DNA of 64,000 bases from Faucicola osloensis_B (GCA_964211495.1 CAXORL010000001.1:310001-374000); one strand, 5' to 3'. Counted from the stretch's first letter, positions 36,310 to 44,372 are shown. Made by a program: numbers and translations. Notes: generated from the sequence alone by a model not told the origin.

Positions 36310-37566
36310 ATGAAACTACATCAAACTTTGCTATCGCTTGCCATCGCCACCGTTATGTATCACGCTGCGCCCGCGCAAGCCGCGCCCGCGCTAACGTATG
36401 CTGGCGATAATCCTCATATCGTTAATCTTGCCAATACCAATGCTTGGCTTGAAATAGATACTGAGGCGTACGGGCATAATATTGAAGCGATGCGCGCACA
36501 TCTAGGTGGTAAATCTCAAATCTGTGCGATTTTAAAAGCCGATGCCTATGGCTTTGGCATTGATAATTTGATGCCTACCGTGATTGAGCATAAAGTCCCT
36601 TGTATTGGTATTGCCAGTAACGAAGAAGCCCGTATCGCCCGAAAGCACGGCTATAAAGGACGAGTGATGCGGGTGCGTACGGCGACCAACCAAGAAATTG
36701 AAGACGGCTTAAAATACAATGTCGAAGAGTTATTTGGTACCCTTAAACAAGCCCAAACTGCCAGTGATATTGCACGAGCAGCGGGCGTGGTCATTAATTT
36801 TCATATGGCAGTCAACGACGGTGGCATGGACCGTAACGGCTTAGATTTGAGCGTTGAAAAATCTAAACAAGACGCTTTGGCAATTACCAAGCTTAAAAAT
36901 CTCCACATCGTCGGTATCATGACCCATTTTCCTGTTGAAGATAAAGCCGATGTACAAAAAGGGTTGGCTAGTTTTAAACAAAACACCGATTGGCTGATTA
37001 AAACCGCCAAACTCGACCGTAAAAAACTCACCATCCATGCGGCGAACTCGTTTGTGTCGCTGAACGTGCCAGAAGGTTGGTTTGATATGGTGCGTCCAGG
37101 GGCGATTTTGTTTGGCGAGCCTTACTATGAACGTCCCGATTTTAACTACATCATGTCGTTCAAAAGCCGTGTGGCTAGCGTCAATTTCTATCCTAAAGGC
37201 TCAACGGTTGGCTATGACCGCACTTATACCTTGACACGAGATAGCTACTTGGCAAACTTACCATTTGGTTATTCAGACGGCTACCGTCGCGCCTTTACCA
37301 ACAAAGGTCATGTCTTAATTAATGGTCATAAAGTCCCTACATTGGGCAAAATCTCGATGAATACCACTATGGTCGATGTCACCGATTACCCCGATGTCAA
37401 GGCAGGCGATGAGGTGGTTATCTTTGGTAAACAAGGCAGTGCCGAAATCACCCAGTCGGAAATCGAAGATATCACAGGTACACTCTTTACTGAAATCTAC
37501 GCCAACTGGGGTAACTCAAATCCTAAATTTGTCAAAGCCCAAATCACCAAATGGCTCAAAAAATAA
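36310..37566 (+). CDS. Periplasmic broad-specificity amino-acid racemase (Alr/Bsr family)
   Basis: This 418-aa PLP enzyme has a cleavable signal peptide (to about residue 25, PAQAAPA), so it acts in the periplasm. It has an alanine-racemase barrel with the PLP lysine Lys76 in ILKADAYGFG and the second catalytic base in GSTVGYDRTY. Exported racemases of this type (BsrV-like) make D-amino acids such as D-Met, D-Leu or D-Arg that edit peptidoglycan. Cytosolic Alr lacks a signal peptide. The start at 36310 follows GGGA. The GTLFTEIYANWG end is typical. Confidence 0.85.
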   Translation: MKLHQTLLSLAIATVMYHAAPAQAAPALTYAGDNPHIVNLANTNAWLEIDTEAYGHNIEAMRAHLGGKSQICAILKADAYGFGIDNLMPTVIEHKVPCIGIASNEEARIARKHGYKGRVMRVRTATNQEIEDGLKYNVEELFGTLKQAQTASDIARAAGVVINFHMAVNDGGMDRNGLDLSVEKSKQDALAITKLKNLHIVGIMTHFPVEDKADVQKGLASFKQNTDWLIKTAKLDRKKLTIHAANSFVSLNVPEGWFDMVRPGAILFGEPYYERPDFNYIMSFKSRVASVNFYPKGSTVGYDRTYTLTRDSYLANLPFGYSDGYRRAFTNKGHVLINGHKVPTLGKISMNTTMVDVTDYPDVKAGDEVVIFGKQGSAEITQSEIEDITGTLFTEIYANWGNSNPKFVKAQITKWLKK

Positions 37567-37769
37567 CGTCAACTTGACAAAAAAGCACCGTCAAATTGGC
37601 GATGTTTTTTTTTGCATATCACTTTGGTAAAAAACGCTAGATTGCTGCATTGCAGGAATAAAGTGTTTAAGTGTTATTGCCAAAAAGTCTGCTAAAACAC
37701 TGCTATTTTAGCTTTAATTTTTCAGCAAAAACCCCCACAATAACGTCATTATTTTTCGCCTTTTCTAAT

Positions 37770-37799
37770 CAAAAGACTTATAACCAAAAGACCGATAAC
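37770..37799. repeat. 15-bp tandem duplication directly before mfd
   Basis: CAAAAGACTTATAAC and CAAAAGACCGATAAC lie head to tail and end one base before the mfd ATG, so they form its translation start region. Confidence 0.8.
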
Positions 37800-37800
37800 A

Positions 37801-40800
37801 ATGACGAATGCTACACACCCACTGTCTCATCTTTCCTTTCGCCTCAACCAATCGTTGTTTGACAATACTAAGCATGACAAAAAATGGCTGGGCAATTTAC
37901 AAGGCATGACCCAAGCCTTATGGCTTGCCAGCCTCACCAGCAGCGATAGCGGTCAGCAAAACCGACTTAAAGTGGTCGTGACCCGTGACCAAAATCAGCT
38001 CAATCAGCTTGAAACAGAGTTGGCATTTAGTGGGGTCGATGCCCATGTGTTTCCTGATTGGGAAACGCTTACCTATGACGAACTGTCACCGCACCATGAC
38101 ATTGTCTCTGAGCGGATTCATTTGCTTACCCATATGCCAACGGATGGTATTTTGCTGATTTCGGTGCAGACCTTAATGCACCGTGTCGCCCCTGCATCAT
38201 GGCTATTGGGTCAACACTTTGATTTGTCAGTAGGTGACACCTTTGATGTGGCAACCGAACGTCGAAAACTGGCGACTGCGGTCTATCATGCGGTAGATAA
38301 TGTCTTTGAGCCTGGGGAATTTGCTGTGCGTGGTAGCGTGATTGATTTGTTTGCCATTGGTCAGCCGTTTCCGGTTCGCATTGATTTATTTGATGATGAG
38401 ATTGAGAGTATCCGTTTTTTTAACCCACAAACCCAGCGTAGCTTGACCCAAGCGGATTTGGACGAATTAAAAGACAGTGACCCCCATCAATATGTCAAGT
38501 TTATCAATAGTCAAAAAAAATCGGGTGAAACCATCGGTAAAATCACCAGTTTTCAGATTTTACCGGCGCGAGAATTTCCCCTGGATGAGGGTAAAGAAAC
38601 GTTTCGCGCCAATTTTGCTAGCACCTTTGCCAACACATCTGCCCGCCGTTTTGAGCTGTTTAACGATGTGATGAACGGCATTGCACCCGCGGGTGTGGAG
38701 TATTATCAGCCATTATTTTTTGTCACGGATACTTGGCAAAATGGCTCGGATTTTTTTAGTTATTTGCCCAAAGATAGCTTGTTTATCGTCGATAATCAAA
38801 TAGAGACGGCTTACCAAAATTTTTGGCAACAAATTCAAACTCGCTACAATGACCGCAGGCACGATATCGAAAAACCGATTGTGGCACCGCAAGATTTGTA
38901 TCTGGCAGAACATATCTTTAACGAAAAAATTGCCCAATATCCTCGCATTATCACCAGCGAACAGCCAATCGATGAGACCAGAGCAGGGGCAATCAATGCA
39001 TTGGTTGACACACCCCCTGATTTAACCGTTGACCATAAACTTGCTGAGCCACTACAAAGACTGATGGCATTTCGCGAGCAGTTTGCTAAACCGATATTAT
39101 TGGTTGCCGAAACTGCGGGTCGCCGGGAGATTTTATCGGAGCTGTTGCAAAAACGCTTTAATTTACAAAGTGTTTCAGGATTGAGCGACTTTCTTGCAAA
39201 CATGGATGAGGCGCATAGCACTACGATTGCCTTGACCATTGCACCGATTGAGCGAGGCGCGTTACTCCCCGATAAGTTTGCGATTGTCTCAGAAACCCAG
39301 TTATTTGGACGGCAGGTATTACAGACTCGCCGCCGTCGCCAAAGCGATGTGTCTGATGAGTTTTTGGTTAAATCGGTCAGTGAGCTTAATATCGGCGACC
39401 CTGTGGTGCATATTGATTTTGGTGTTGGGCGTTATCAAGGCTTGATTACCCTTGAAATTGATAGACAACTGCAAGAGTTCATTCATCTTACCTATGCAGA
39501 TGATGCCAGTGTGTATGTGCCTGTGGCAAATCTGCAACTCATCAGCCGTTATGCGGGTGGTGACTCGGCAACCGCACCGCTTCATACCATAGGTAGCGGT
39601 AAATGGGATAAAGCCAAAGCCAAAGCACTCAGCCAAATTCATGATGTGGCGGCGGAACTGCTCAACGTACAAGCCCGCCGTGATGCTAAAGTGGGCATTA
39701 ACTTCCCAATTGACCAAATCCAATATGACTTATTTGCCAGTCAATTTGCGTTTGAAGAAACGCCCGACCAAGCCAATGCCATTGAAGCGGTTAAGTTTGA
39801 TATGAAGCAAAATAAGCCAATGGATAGGCTGGTGTGCGGTGATGTAGGTTTTGGTAAAACTGAAGTGGCAATGCGTGCCGCTTTTATTGCGGTACAAGCA
39901 GGGTATCAAGTGGCAGTGCTAGTACCGACGACGCTGCTTGCTGGGCAACACGAAGACAACTTCTTGGATAGATTTGCCGATTGGCCCATTCGTATTGAAA
40001 GCCTGTCGCGCTTTGGCACCAAAAAACAACACGACAAAATTTTAGCAGATTTGGCAAATGGGCAAGTGGATATCGTTATCGGTACCCACCGTATTTTGCA
40101 AGAAGATGTCAAGTTTGCCAACTTAGGTCTGATGATTGTTGATGAAGAGCACCGTTTTGGCGTGCGTGATAAAGAGCGTATCAAAGCCATGCAATCGGAT
40201 GTTGATGTATTATCAATGACCGCAACACCCATACCGCGCACACTGAACATGGCGTTATCGGGTATGAGAAACATGTCGATTATCGCCACGCCGCCGGCAA
40301 GGCGCTTGGCAATTAAAACCTTTGTCATGCAAAAGTCTGATAACTTACTCAAAGAAGCGATTTTGCGTGAATTATTGCGTGGCGGACAGGTGTTTTTACT
40401 GCATAACGATGTGGCAAGCATTGAGCGCATGGCAGAAACCGTACGAGAGCTTGTGCCCGAATCTCGGGTGGCAGTGGCTCACGGTCAGATGAAAGAACGT
40501 GAGCTTGAGCAAATCATGCAATCGTTTTACCACAAAAGACACAATGTGTTGGTGTGTACCACCATTATCGAAACAGGCATTGATATCCCCAATGCCAATA
40601 CCATTATCATCAACCGTGCCGATAAATTCGGGCTAGCTCAGCTTCACCAACTGCGCGGCCGCGTCGGGCGTAGTCACCACCAAGCCTACTGTTATCTGCT
40701 TGTGCCGTCTATTAAAGGCTTGACCAGCGACGCCCAAAAGCGCCTTGATGCCATCAGCCGTGCTAACACATTGGGGGCAGGCTTTATGCTTGCCAGTGAA

Positions 40801-41403
40801 GACCTTGAGATTCGGGGCGCAGGCGAGCTGCTAGGCAAAAACCAAAGCGGCAATATGCAAGCGGTTGGTTTTAACCTGTATATGGATATGTTAAACCGTG
40901 CCACCAAAGCCATCAAAGCAGGTAAACAACCTGATTTGAACACCCCATTATCGCTAACGAGTGACATTAATCTGCATTTGTCCGCACTTATCCCTGAAGA
41001 TTATCTGGGTGATGTCCATCAGCGGCTATTGTTTTATAAGAAAATCGCCAATGCTGAAGACTATGATAGCCTAATTAGTATCCGCAGCGAAATGCTAGAC
41101 CGTTTTGGCAGTTTGCCGGAGCCGACCAAAAATTTATTTGCCATTCACCAAATCCGCTTAATGGCTGAAGCGCTGGAGATAAGTAAGATTGATGGCAATG
41201 AGCGGCAAGTCACCTTTGAGTTTTCACCAAGCACCCCTGTGGAAGCCATTACCATTATTGGGCTTATTCAGTCGAATCCGAAAAAATTCAAAATGAATGG
41301 AGCGACAGGGCTAAAAATGATGGACGACAAAGCCCTTGCTACAGCAGAAGGACGGATTGACGCGGTGAAGAATTTGCTTGAAAAATTAACCTTGAAAGGA
41401 TAA
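37801..41403 (+). CDS. mfd: Transcription-repair coupling factor
   Basis: Mfd removes stalled RNA polymerase and recruits UvrA to lesions. The 1200-aa protein has UvrB-like N-terminal domains, an RNA-polymerase interaction domain (ELNIGDPVVHIDFGVGRYQG, near 530), and an SF2 translocase. The translocase shows Walker A GDVGFGKTEVA near residue 680, DEEHRFG near 780 and RGRVGRS. A TRG motif region (ASEDLEIRGAGELLG) and the C-terminal UvrA-interaction domain follow. No Shine-Dalgarno site is visible; the start lies against a 15-bp repeat. Confidence 0.97.
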   Translation: MTNATHPLSHLSFRLNQSLFDNTKHDKKWLGNLQGMTQALWLASLTSSDSGQQNRLKVVVTRDQNQLNQLETELAFSGVDAHVFPDWETLTYDELSPHHDIVSERIHLLTHMPTDGILLISVQTLMHRVAPASWLLGQHFDLSVGDTFDVATERRKLATAVYHAVDNVFEPGEFAVRGSVIDLFAIGQPFPVRIDLFDDEIESIRFFNPQTQRSLTQADLDELKDSDPHQYVKFINSQKKSGETIGKITSFQILPAREFPLDEGKETFRANFASTFANTSARRFELFNDVMNGIAPAGVEYYQPLFFVTDTWQNGSDFFSYLPKDSLFIVDNQIETAYQNFWQQIQTRYNDRRHDIEKPIVAPQDLYLAEHIFNEKIAQYPRIITSEQPIDETRAGAINALVDTPPDLTVDHKLAEPLQRLMAFREQFAKPILLVAETAGRREILSELLQKRFNLQSVSGLSDFLANMDEAHSTTIALTIAPIERGALLPDKFAIVSETQLFGRQVLQTRRRRQSDVSDEFLVKSVSELNIGDPVVHIDFGVGRYQGLITLEIDRQLQEFIHLTYADDASVYVPVANLQLISRYAGGDSATAPLHTIGSGKWDKAKAKALSQIHDVAAELLNVQARRDAKVGINFPIDQIQYDLFASQFAFEETPDQANAIEAVKFDMKQNKPMDRLVCGDVGFGKTEVAMRAAFIAVQAGYQVAVLVPTTLLAGQHEDNFLDRFADWPIRIESLSRFGTKKQHDKILADLANGQVDIVIGTHRILQEDVKFANLGLMIVDEEHRFGVRDKERIKAMQSDVDVLSMTATPIPRTLNMALSGMRNMSIIATPPARRLAIKTFVMQKSDNLLKEAILRELLRGGQVFLLHNDVASIERMAETVRELVPESRVAVAHGQMKERELEQIMQSFYHKRHNVLVCTTIIETGIDIPNANTIIINRADKFGLAQLHQLRGRVGRSHHQAYCYLLVPSIKGLTSDAQKRLDAISRANTLGAGFMLASEDLEIRGAGELLGKNQSGNMQAVGFNLYMDMLNRATKAIKAGKQPDLNTPLSLTSDINLHLSALIPEDYLGDVHQRLLFYKKIANAEDYDSLISIRSEMLDRFGSLPEPTKNLFAIHQIRLMAEALEISKIDGNERQVTFEFSPSTPVEAITIIGLIQSNPKKFKMNGATGLKMMDDKALATAEGRIDAVKNLLEKLTLKG

Positions 41404-41416
41404 TTTATTTCAAAAT

Positions 41417-41450
41417 AAAGCGACATTAATTGTCGCTTTCTTGCTTTTTT
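41417..41450 (+). terminator. mfd terminator
   Basis: AAAGCGACA pairs with TGTCGCTTT around TTAAT; a T-rich tail follows. Confidence 0.85.
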
Positions 41451-41557
41451 AGATTCAAATAGGATAATGATTTTGTCATACTGAAAACGTAATGTTAAAC
41501 AAGCAAAAAACTTTCTATTATAAAACTGCCCTTAACTTAATTAAAAGGAATATTACC

Positions 41558-41938
41558 ATGTCAGAAGTTTTAGAAATTTTAAAAAAAGATTCATCGAATT
41601 TAATCGATGAACAAACTAAAGAATTTGAGCAAGGATTTTTAGCTCTCAAAAAACAGTTTGAAACCGCAGATATTGATGATTTGAATGATGATGATTATAA
41701 GCAAGACTTTGCCGAAAAGTTCGATAAATTAATGCAAAAAATCGGTTATAGTGAGTTTGAACTAGATGCTTCTAATTTGTTTCTTTATGACCTTTATAAA
41801 GTCGATGATTATGAAAATTTTATGGGGTTTGTGACAGTTAGCTATCAAGTTGCTTGTGGTGATGACGATGTTTTAAGAGAAATTTATCAAGAAATGCACG
41901 AAAAACTGCAAAGTGAATTTGAAGATTTTGATGAATGA
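41558..41938 (+). CDS. Acidic protein of unknown function
   Basis: This 126-aa soluble protein is strongly acidic, with many Asp/Glu clusters (DIDDLNDDDYKQDF, SEFEDFDE), predicted helical, and has no signal or membrane segment. I do not recognise the family. Codons are more AT-rich than in neighbouring core genes. AAGGA lies 8 bases before the chosen ATG; a longer frame from 41492 has no ribosome site. Such a charge profile is seen in DNA mimics, immunity proteins and chaperone-like factors, but nothing here decides between them. It is followed by the toxin-like locus. Confidence 0.7.
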   Translation: MSEVLEILKKDSSNLIDEQTKEFEQGFLALKKQFETADIDDLNDDDYKQDFAEKFDKLMQKIGYSEFELDASNLFLYDLYKVDDYENFMGFVTVSYQVACGDDDVLREIYQEMHEKLQSEFEDFDE

Positions 41939-41986
41939 TTTATGATTGTTAAATCAAAATCAACTATTTAAGCAACATCACAAAAC

Positions 41987-42015
41987 TTGATTTTCTAAAA
42001 CTGCTAAACTATAAT
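41987..42015 (+). promoter_or_regulatory. Promoter of a putative antisense RNA
   Basis: TTGATT and TATAAT are separated by exactly 17 bases, a near-consensus sigma-70 promoter. Transcription would begin near 42022 and run antisense through the small hydrophobic ORF at 42089-42154. No plausible plus-strand coding sequence follows for 320 bases. Confidence 0.7.
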
Positions 42016-42030
42016 TTGAAATAAGGAGAT

Positions 42031-42085
42031 GGTTAAGGTTTCCCTTAACCACACCTTGTGCTATTGCGAGTAGCATTTAGGTGTG
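42031..42085 (-). terminator. Two adjacent hairpins after the small hydrophobic ORF
   Basis: On the minus strand, 42085-42050 folds with CACACCT/AGGTGTG outer and TGCTA/TAGCA inner stems. Then 42050-42031 folds as GGTTAAGG-GAAA-CCTTAACC, an 8-bp perfect stem closed by a GNRA tetraloop. No T-run follows, so it may be a 3'-stabilising structure more than a classic terminator. Confidence 0.55.
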
Positions 42086-42088
42086 TTG

Positions 42089-42154
42089 TTAATAAGCATT
42101 AATCGCTAATAACAACAGTAAAACAAGAATCATGACCTTGGTTAGGCGTTTCAT
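42089..42154 (-). CDS. Candidate Ibs-like type I toxin, 21-aa hydrophobic peptide
   Basis: The ORF encodes 21 residues: a basic start (MKRLTK), a run of Val/Met/Ile/Leu with five consecutive leucines, and the end AINAY. It is one membrane helix. AAGGAG is 7 bases before the ATG, the best ribosome site in the region. Size, composition, an R-L near the start and a terminal AY recall the Ibs toxins of E. coli (about 19 aa). A TATAAT on the minus strand at 42258-42253 would give a leader of about 90 bases with hairpins at 42217-42250 and 42177-42194. A promoter on the other strand would yield an antisense RNA. Toxicity and the antisense role are inference; a harmless small membrane protein is the alternative. 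Confidence 0.65.
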   Translation of the reverse strand: MKRLTKVMILVLLLLLAINAY

Positions 42155-42252
42155 GGTTCTTCTCCTTACTGTTTTGGTTGGGTTTCAGCCCAACGGCTCT
42201 GTTAAATGTAACTTTAACCGCCATCATTTTCACTGCCAAAAATGACGGTAGC

Positions 42253-42280
42253 ATTATACAGGAAATTCCATGCAAAAAAA
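42253..42280 (-). promoter_or_regulatory. Putative promoter of the 21-codon ORF
   Basis: TATAAT (42258-42253) is consensus. The -35 region at 16 bases spacing is TTTTTT, which is poor and overlaps the T-run of the upstream terminator. Confidence 0.45.
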
Positions 42281-42307
42281 TGCCTATCGACTATGATAGG
42301 CATTTTG
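42280..42307. terminator. Bidirectional terminator insulating the toxin-like locus
   Basis: ATGCCTATC pairs with GATAGGCAT around GACTAT. Seven T follow on the minus strand and four on the plus strand. Confidence 0.8.
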
Positions 42308-42343
42308 CTTTCTAACACTTATAAAGCCAAAGAATAAACCCAC

Positions 42344-42541
42344 ATGACCGACAAAAGTCCCAGCACTGAAAAACGCCTAGAACCCCCAATCTACCCCGAA
42401 GATTGGGAATGTTGCGACAACGGCTGCGAAGAATTGTGCGTGTATGAAATTTACCGCGTCCAAAAACAAGCCTATGACGAACAGCAACAACGACTCAAAA
42501 GCGTGTCAAAACTAGTTAGCGACACTGACAAACCTGCTTAG
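42344..42541 (+). CDS. Oxidoreductase-like domain small protein
   Basis: This 65-aa protein has the pattern PIYPEDWECCDNGCEELCVYEIY, with Cys-Cys, Cys and Cys spaced as in the oxidoreductase-like domain (Pfam Oxidored-like) also found in fungal and bacterial proteins. It probably binds metal or forms disulfides; no activity is established. No strong ribosome site is seen. The C-terminal half is a charged helix rich in Gln and Lys. Confidence 0.75.
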   Translation: MTDKSPSTEKRLEPPIYPEDWECCDNGCEELCVYEIYRVQKQAYDEQQQRLKSVSKLVSDTDKPA

Positions 42542-42589
42542 TAGCTGGATTATGTTTCAATAAAAGTAATTTTTTGTAAATTCATATTC

Positions 42590-42618
42590 CTGTCACATGA
42601 ATTTCATGCTAATGTCAT
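42590..42618 (+). promoter_or_regulatory. PhoB-like box (three 11-bp-spaced direct repeats)
   Basis: CTGTCAC (42590), ATTTCAT (42601) and ATGTCAT (42612) are 7-base repeats at exact 11-base spacing, the layout of a Pho box (repeats near CTGTCAT with 4-base AT-rich spacers). The only gene downstream in the same direction is the 27-codon ORF at 42758. Confidence 0.55.
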
Positions 42619-42757
42619 CAAACTCACGTTAAATATCATGACGTTATGAAGTTGCATTGATAACGTAAAATAGTAAGTAAACAACTAAAAAATGGCAAAA
42701 GCCTTAAAATGAATAAAAAATCCATAATCATTTGATAAAGAAGGATAGGAGTAAACA

Positions 42758-42841
42758 ATGTTAGATATGTTAAATGAAGCGTTTGAATATGAAACCGATA
42801 TCATCTATCTTGACGAAGGCGATGATGCGGTAGAAATGTAA
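42758..42841 (+). CDS. 27-aa acidic peptide, unknown
   Basis: This short ORF encodes an acidic peptide beginning MLDMLNEAFEYE and ending DDAVEM, with no membrane segment. AAGGATAGGAG precedes the ATG (GGAG 7 bases away), and a strong terminator lies 40 bases after the stop, so it looks like a complete transcription unit. A PhoB-like box lies 140 bases upstream. I do not recognise a family; it could be a regulator peptide or the 3' part of a small-RNA gene. Confidence 0.55.
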   Translation: MLDMLNEAFEYETDIIYLDEGDDAVEM

Positions 42842-42881
42842 AATGCAAGTTAAGCGTAAAACGTAAAAATTCGCAATCGAT

Positions 42882-42920
42882 AACCTCTTAATATACCGAT
42901 TAAGAGGTTTGTTTTTTTTG
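42882..42920 (+). terminator. Strong terminator after the 27-aa ORF
   Basis: AACCTCTTAAT pairs with ATTAAGAGGTT (11 bp) around ATACCG and is followed by TTTGTTTTTTTT. Confidence 0.93.
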
Positions 42921-42944
42921 GCAATATAAATGAGTAACTAGCAA

Positions 42945-43862
42945 CTAGTGATTATGACTGGTACTGACAGGCATCGCCATCTCATGGTTCTTATCCATAT
43001 CCTCCATATTGTGCATGTCGTGATTCGTGTTATGGCTCATATTATAGTTCATAGGCATAGTAGTCGAAGCTGTCACAGAAGCAGGATTGGACACAGAATG
43101 ATTCATCGTTGACATATCATGGTGCATACTCGTCTCATTCATAGTTTGACTGGCGTTACTATGTGAAACGTGGCTATGTGAACTTTGATTATGATTATGG
43201 TGCATCATCATCGGAATAAAAATCACCGCAAGTCCAGACAACATCATAATGACCCCATTAATTTGGCGAAGGCGAAAATTTTTAATACTCGACTGTAGCA
43301 GCCCCACAGTTTTTTGCGTGGCAATCAACATCGGCATCGTACCCAGTCCAAATACAAACATCAGAGCTGCTCCTGTAGCGATGTTGTTGCCAGCAATCGC
43401 CATCATGAGCGCACCATACACCAATCCACACGGCAAAAATCCCCACAGCAAGCCAGCAAACAAGGCTTTACCGAAACTATCAATCGGAAAAACTTTTTTG
43501 CGTATCGGGGCAAGCGATTGCCAAAAGCGCATCCCAAATTTCTCTAACTGATTAAACAGCGGTAACCCAAGCATGGCAAGCCCAATTAACACCAATACCG
43601 AACCCAGTACAATTCTTGGCGCACCGTTACTCATAATGGACTGAAAGATTGCCACCCCAACAAGACTGGCAATCAACCCAAGCAATGAATAACTGATAAG
43701 TCGTCCAACATGATACGTCAAAATCAAGCCATTTTTTTTGCTGTTCGATACATGCTGCATAGATAGCCCAAAAGCCGTCACAATGCCACCGCACATCCCC
43801 AGACAGTGCGGTGAGCCAAACAACCCCATGCTAAACGCTGCCAAAAATAATGCCCAGGTCAT
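42945..43862 (-). CDS. TauE/SafE (DsbD-like) membrane protein with His/Met-rich tail
   Basis: This 305-aa protein has six to seven helices, starting with GLFGSPHCLGMCGGIVTAFG. That Cys-containing motif marks the sulfite exporter TauE/SafE proteins found in cbb3 oxidase loci. The last 80 or so residues form a loop very rich in His, Met, Asn and Ser (MHHDMSTMNHS, HDMHNMEDMDKNHEM), a likely copper ligand. Its place directly downstream of ccoS supports a role in metal supply for cbb3 oxidase; this is inference. The ATG at 43862 has GGAG 7 bases upstream. Confidence 0.8.
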   Translation of the reverse strand: MTWALFLAAFSMGLFGSPHCLGMCGGIVTAFGLSMQHVSNSKKNGLILTYHVGRLISYSLLGLIASLVGVAIFQSIMSNGAPRIVLGSVLVLIGLAMLGLPLFNQLEKFGMRFWQSLAPIRKKVFPIDSFGKALFAGLLWGFLPCGLVYGALMMAIAGNNIATGAALMFVFGLGTMPMLIATQKTVGLLQSSIKNFRLRQINGVIMMLSGLAVIFIPMMMHHNHNQSSHSHVSHSNASQTMNETSMHHDMSTMNHSVSNPASVTASTTMPMNYNMSHNTNHDMHNMEDMDKNHEMAMPVSTSHNH

Positions 43863-43953
43863 AAAATGCTCCAAAAAAGTCTAAAAATTTTTCAAAAGAA
43901 AGTAAATAAATCAATAGAAAGAAATCAGCAGGAAGAAAGATACGACCAACGCG

Positions 43954-44184
43954 TTATTTTTGCTCGTCAGTAGGGTCTTGTATTTTTGGGGGCTGAGAAG
44001 ATGAAGGCTTGGCGGGATTTTGCCCCAATTGTTCGCGGCGAAATTGTCTGTCATCCAAAATGACCCGCTGGGATTCATTGTCCAAATCGTCAAATTGGCG
44101 TGATTTGATGGCGTAATAAATGGCAAAAATACCCAATACAAATAGCACTAAACTAATAGGAATCAAAAAATACATGCTTTGCAT
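43954..44184 (-). CDS. ccoS: cbb3-type cytochrome oxidase assembly protein CcoS
   Basis: CcoS is needed to mature active cbb3 oxidase, apparently for cofactor insertion. The 76-aa protein has one N-terminal membrane helix (MYFLIPISLVLFVLGIFAIYYAI). The conserved SRQFDDLDNESQRVILDD follows, then a Pro/Ser/Gln-rich tail. The partners ccoG, ccoH and ccoI are not in the window. It precedes the TauE/SafE gene by 91 bases on the same strand. Confidence 0.9.
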   Translation of the reverse strand: MQSMYFLIPISLVLFVLGIFAIYYAIKSRQFDDLDNESQRVILDDRQFRREQLGQNPAKPSSSQPPKIQDPTDEQK

Positions 44185-44289
44185 CGTGCATCCCCATCAC
44201 TTGGCGTAAACAAGCGAATTAAGTTAAAAAAACCATTATACGCTTATTTTGGCATAAATAAATGCGGCAAAATGTCGCAGCGTTGCTGT

Positions 44290-44317
44290 AGCAATTAAAT
44301 AGGAGCAATCAAATAGC
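44290..44317. repeat. 14-bp tandem duplication
   Basis: AGCAATTAAATAGG and AGCAATCAAATAGC lie head to tail in the ccoS/rhodanese spacer. Confidence 0.75.
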
Positions 44318-44372
44318 CTTTAGTATGCTTACAAAACAAACACATGGGTTGCAAATCAAAGCAACTCAGTGA

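Larger units (their letters stand above)
42022..42260 (+). ncRNA. Putative Sib-like antisense RNA
   Basis: Inferred from the promoter at 41987-42015 and the lack of a gene behind it. The RNA would be complementary to the full small-ORF transcript, including its ribosome site. The 3' end is not certain: the hairpin at 42177-42194 or the terminator at 42280-42307 could end it. No homologous RNA family can be named from sequence alone. Confidence 0.45.

Noticed and set aside
37576..37615. Terminator after the racemase gene
   Set aside because: The stem has a mismatch and several wobble pairs, so support was too weak to list as a feature.
39906..40430. 174-codon minus-strand frame inside mfd
   Set aside because: It overlaps the Mfd translocase core with its Walker and DEEH motifs; it is a shadow of codon bias.
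42029..42073. 14-codon plus-strand ORF behind AAGGAG at the start of the putative antisense RNA
   Set aside because: The AAGGAG touches the ATG, too close for use, and the codons coincide with hairpin arms.
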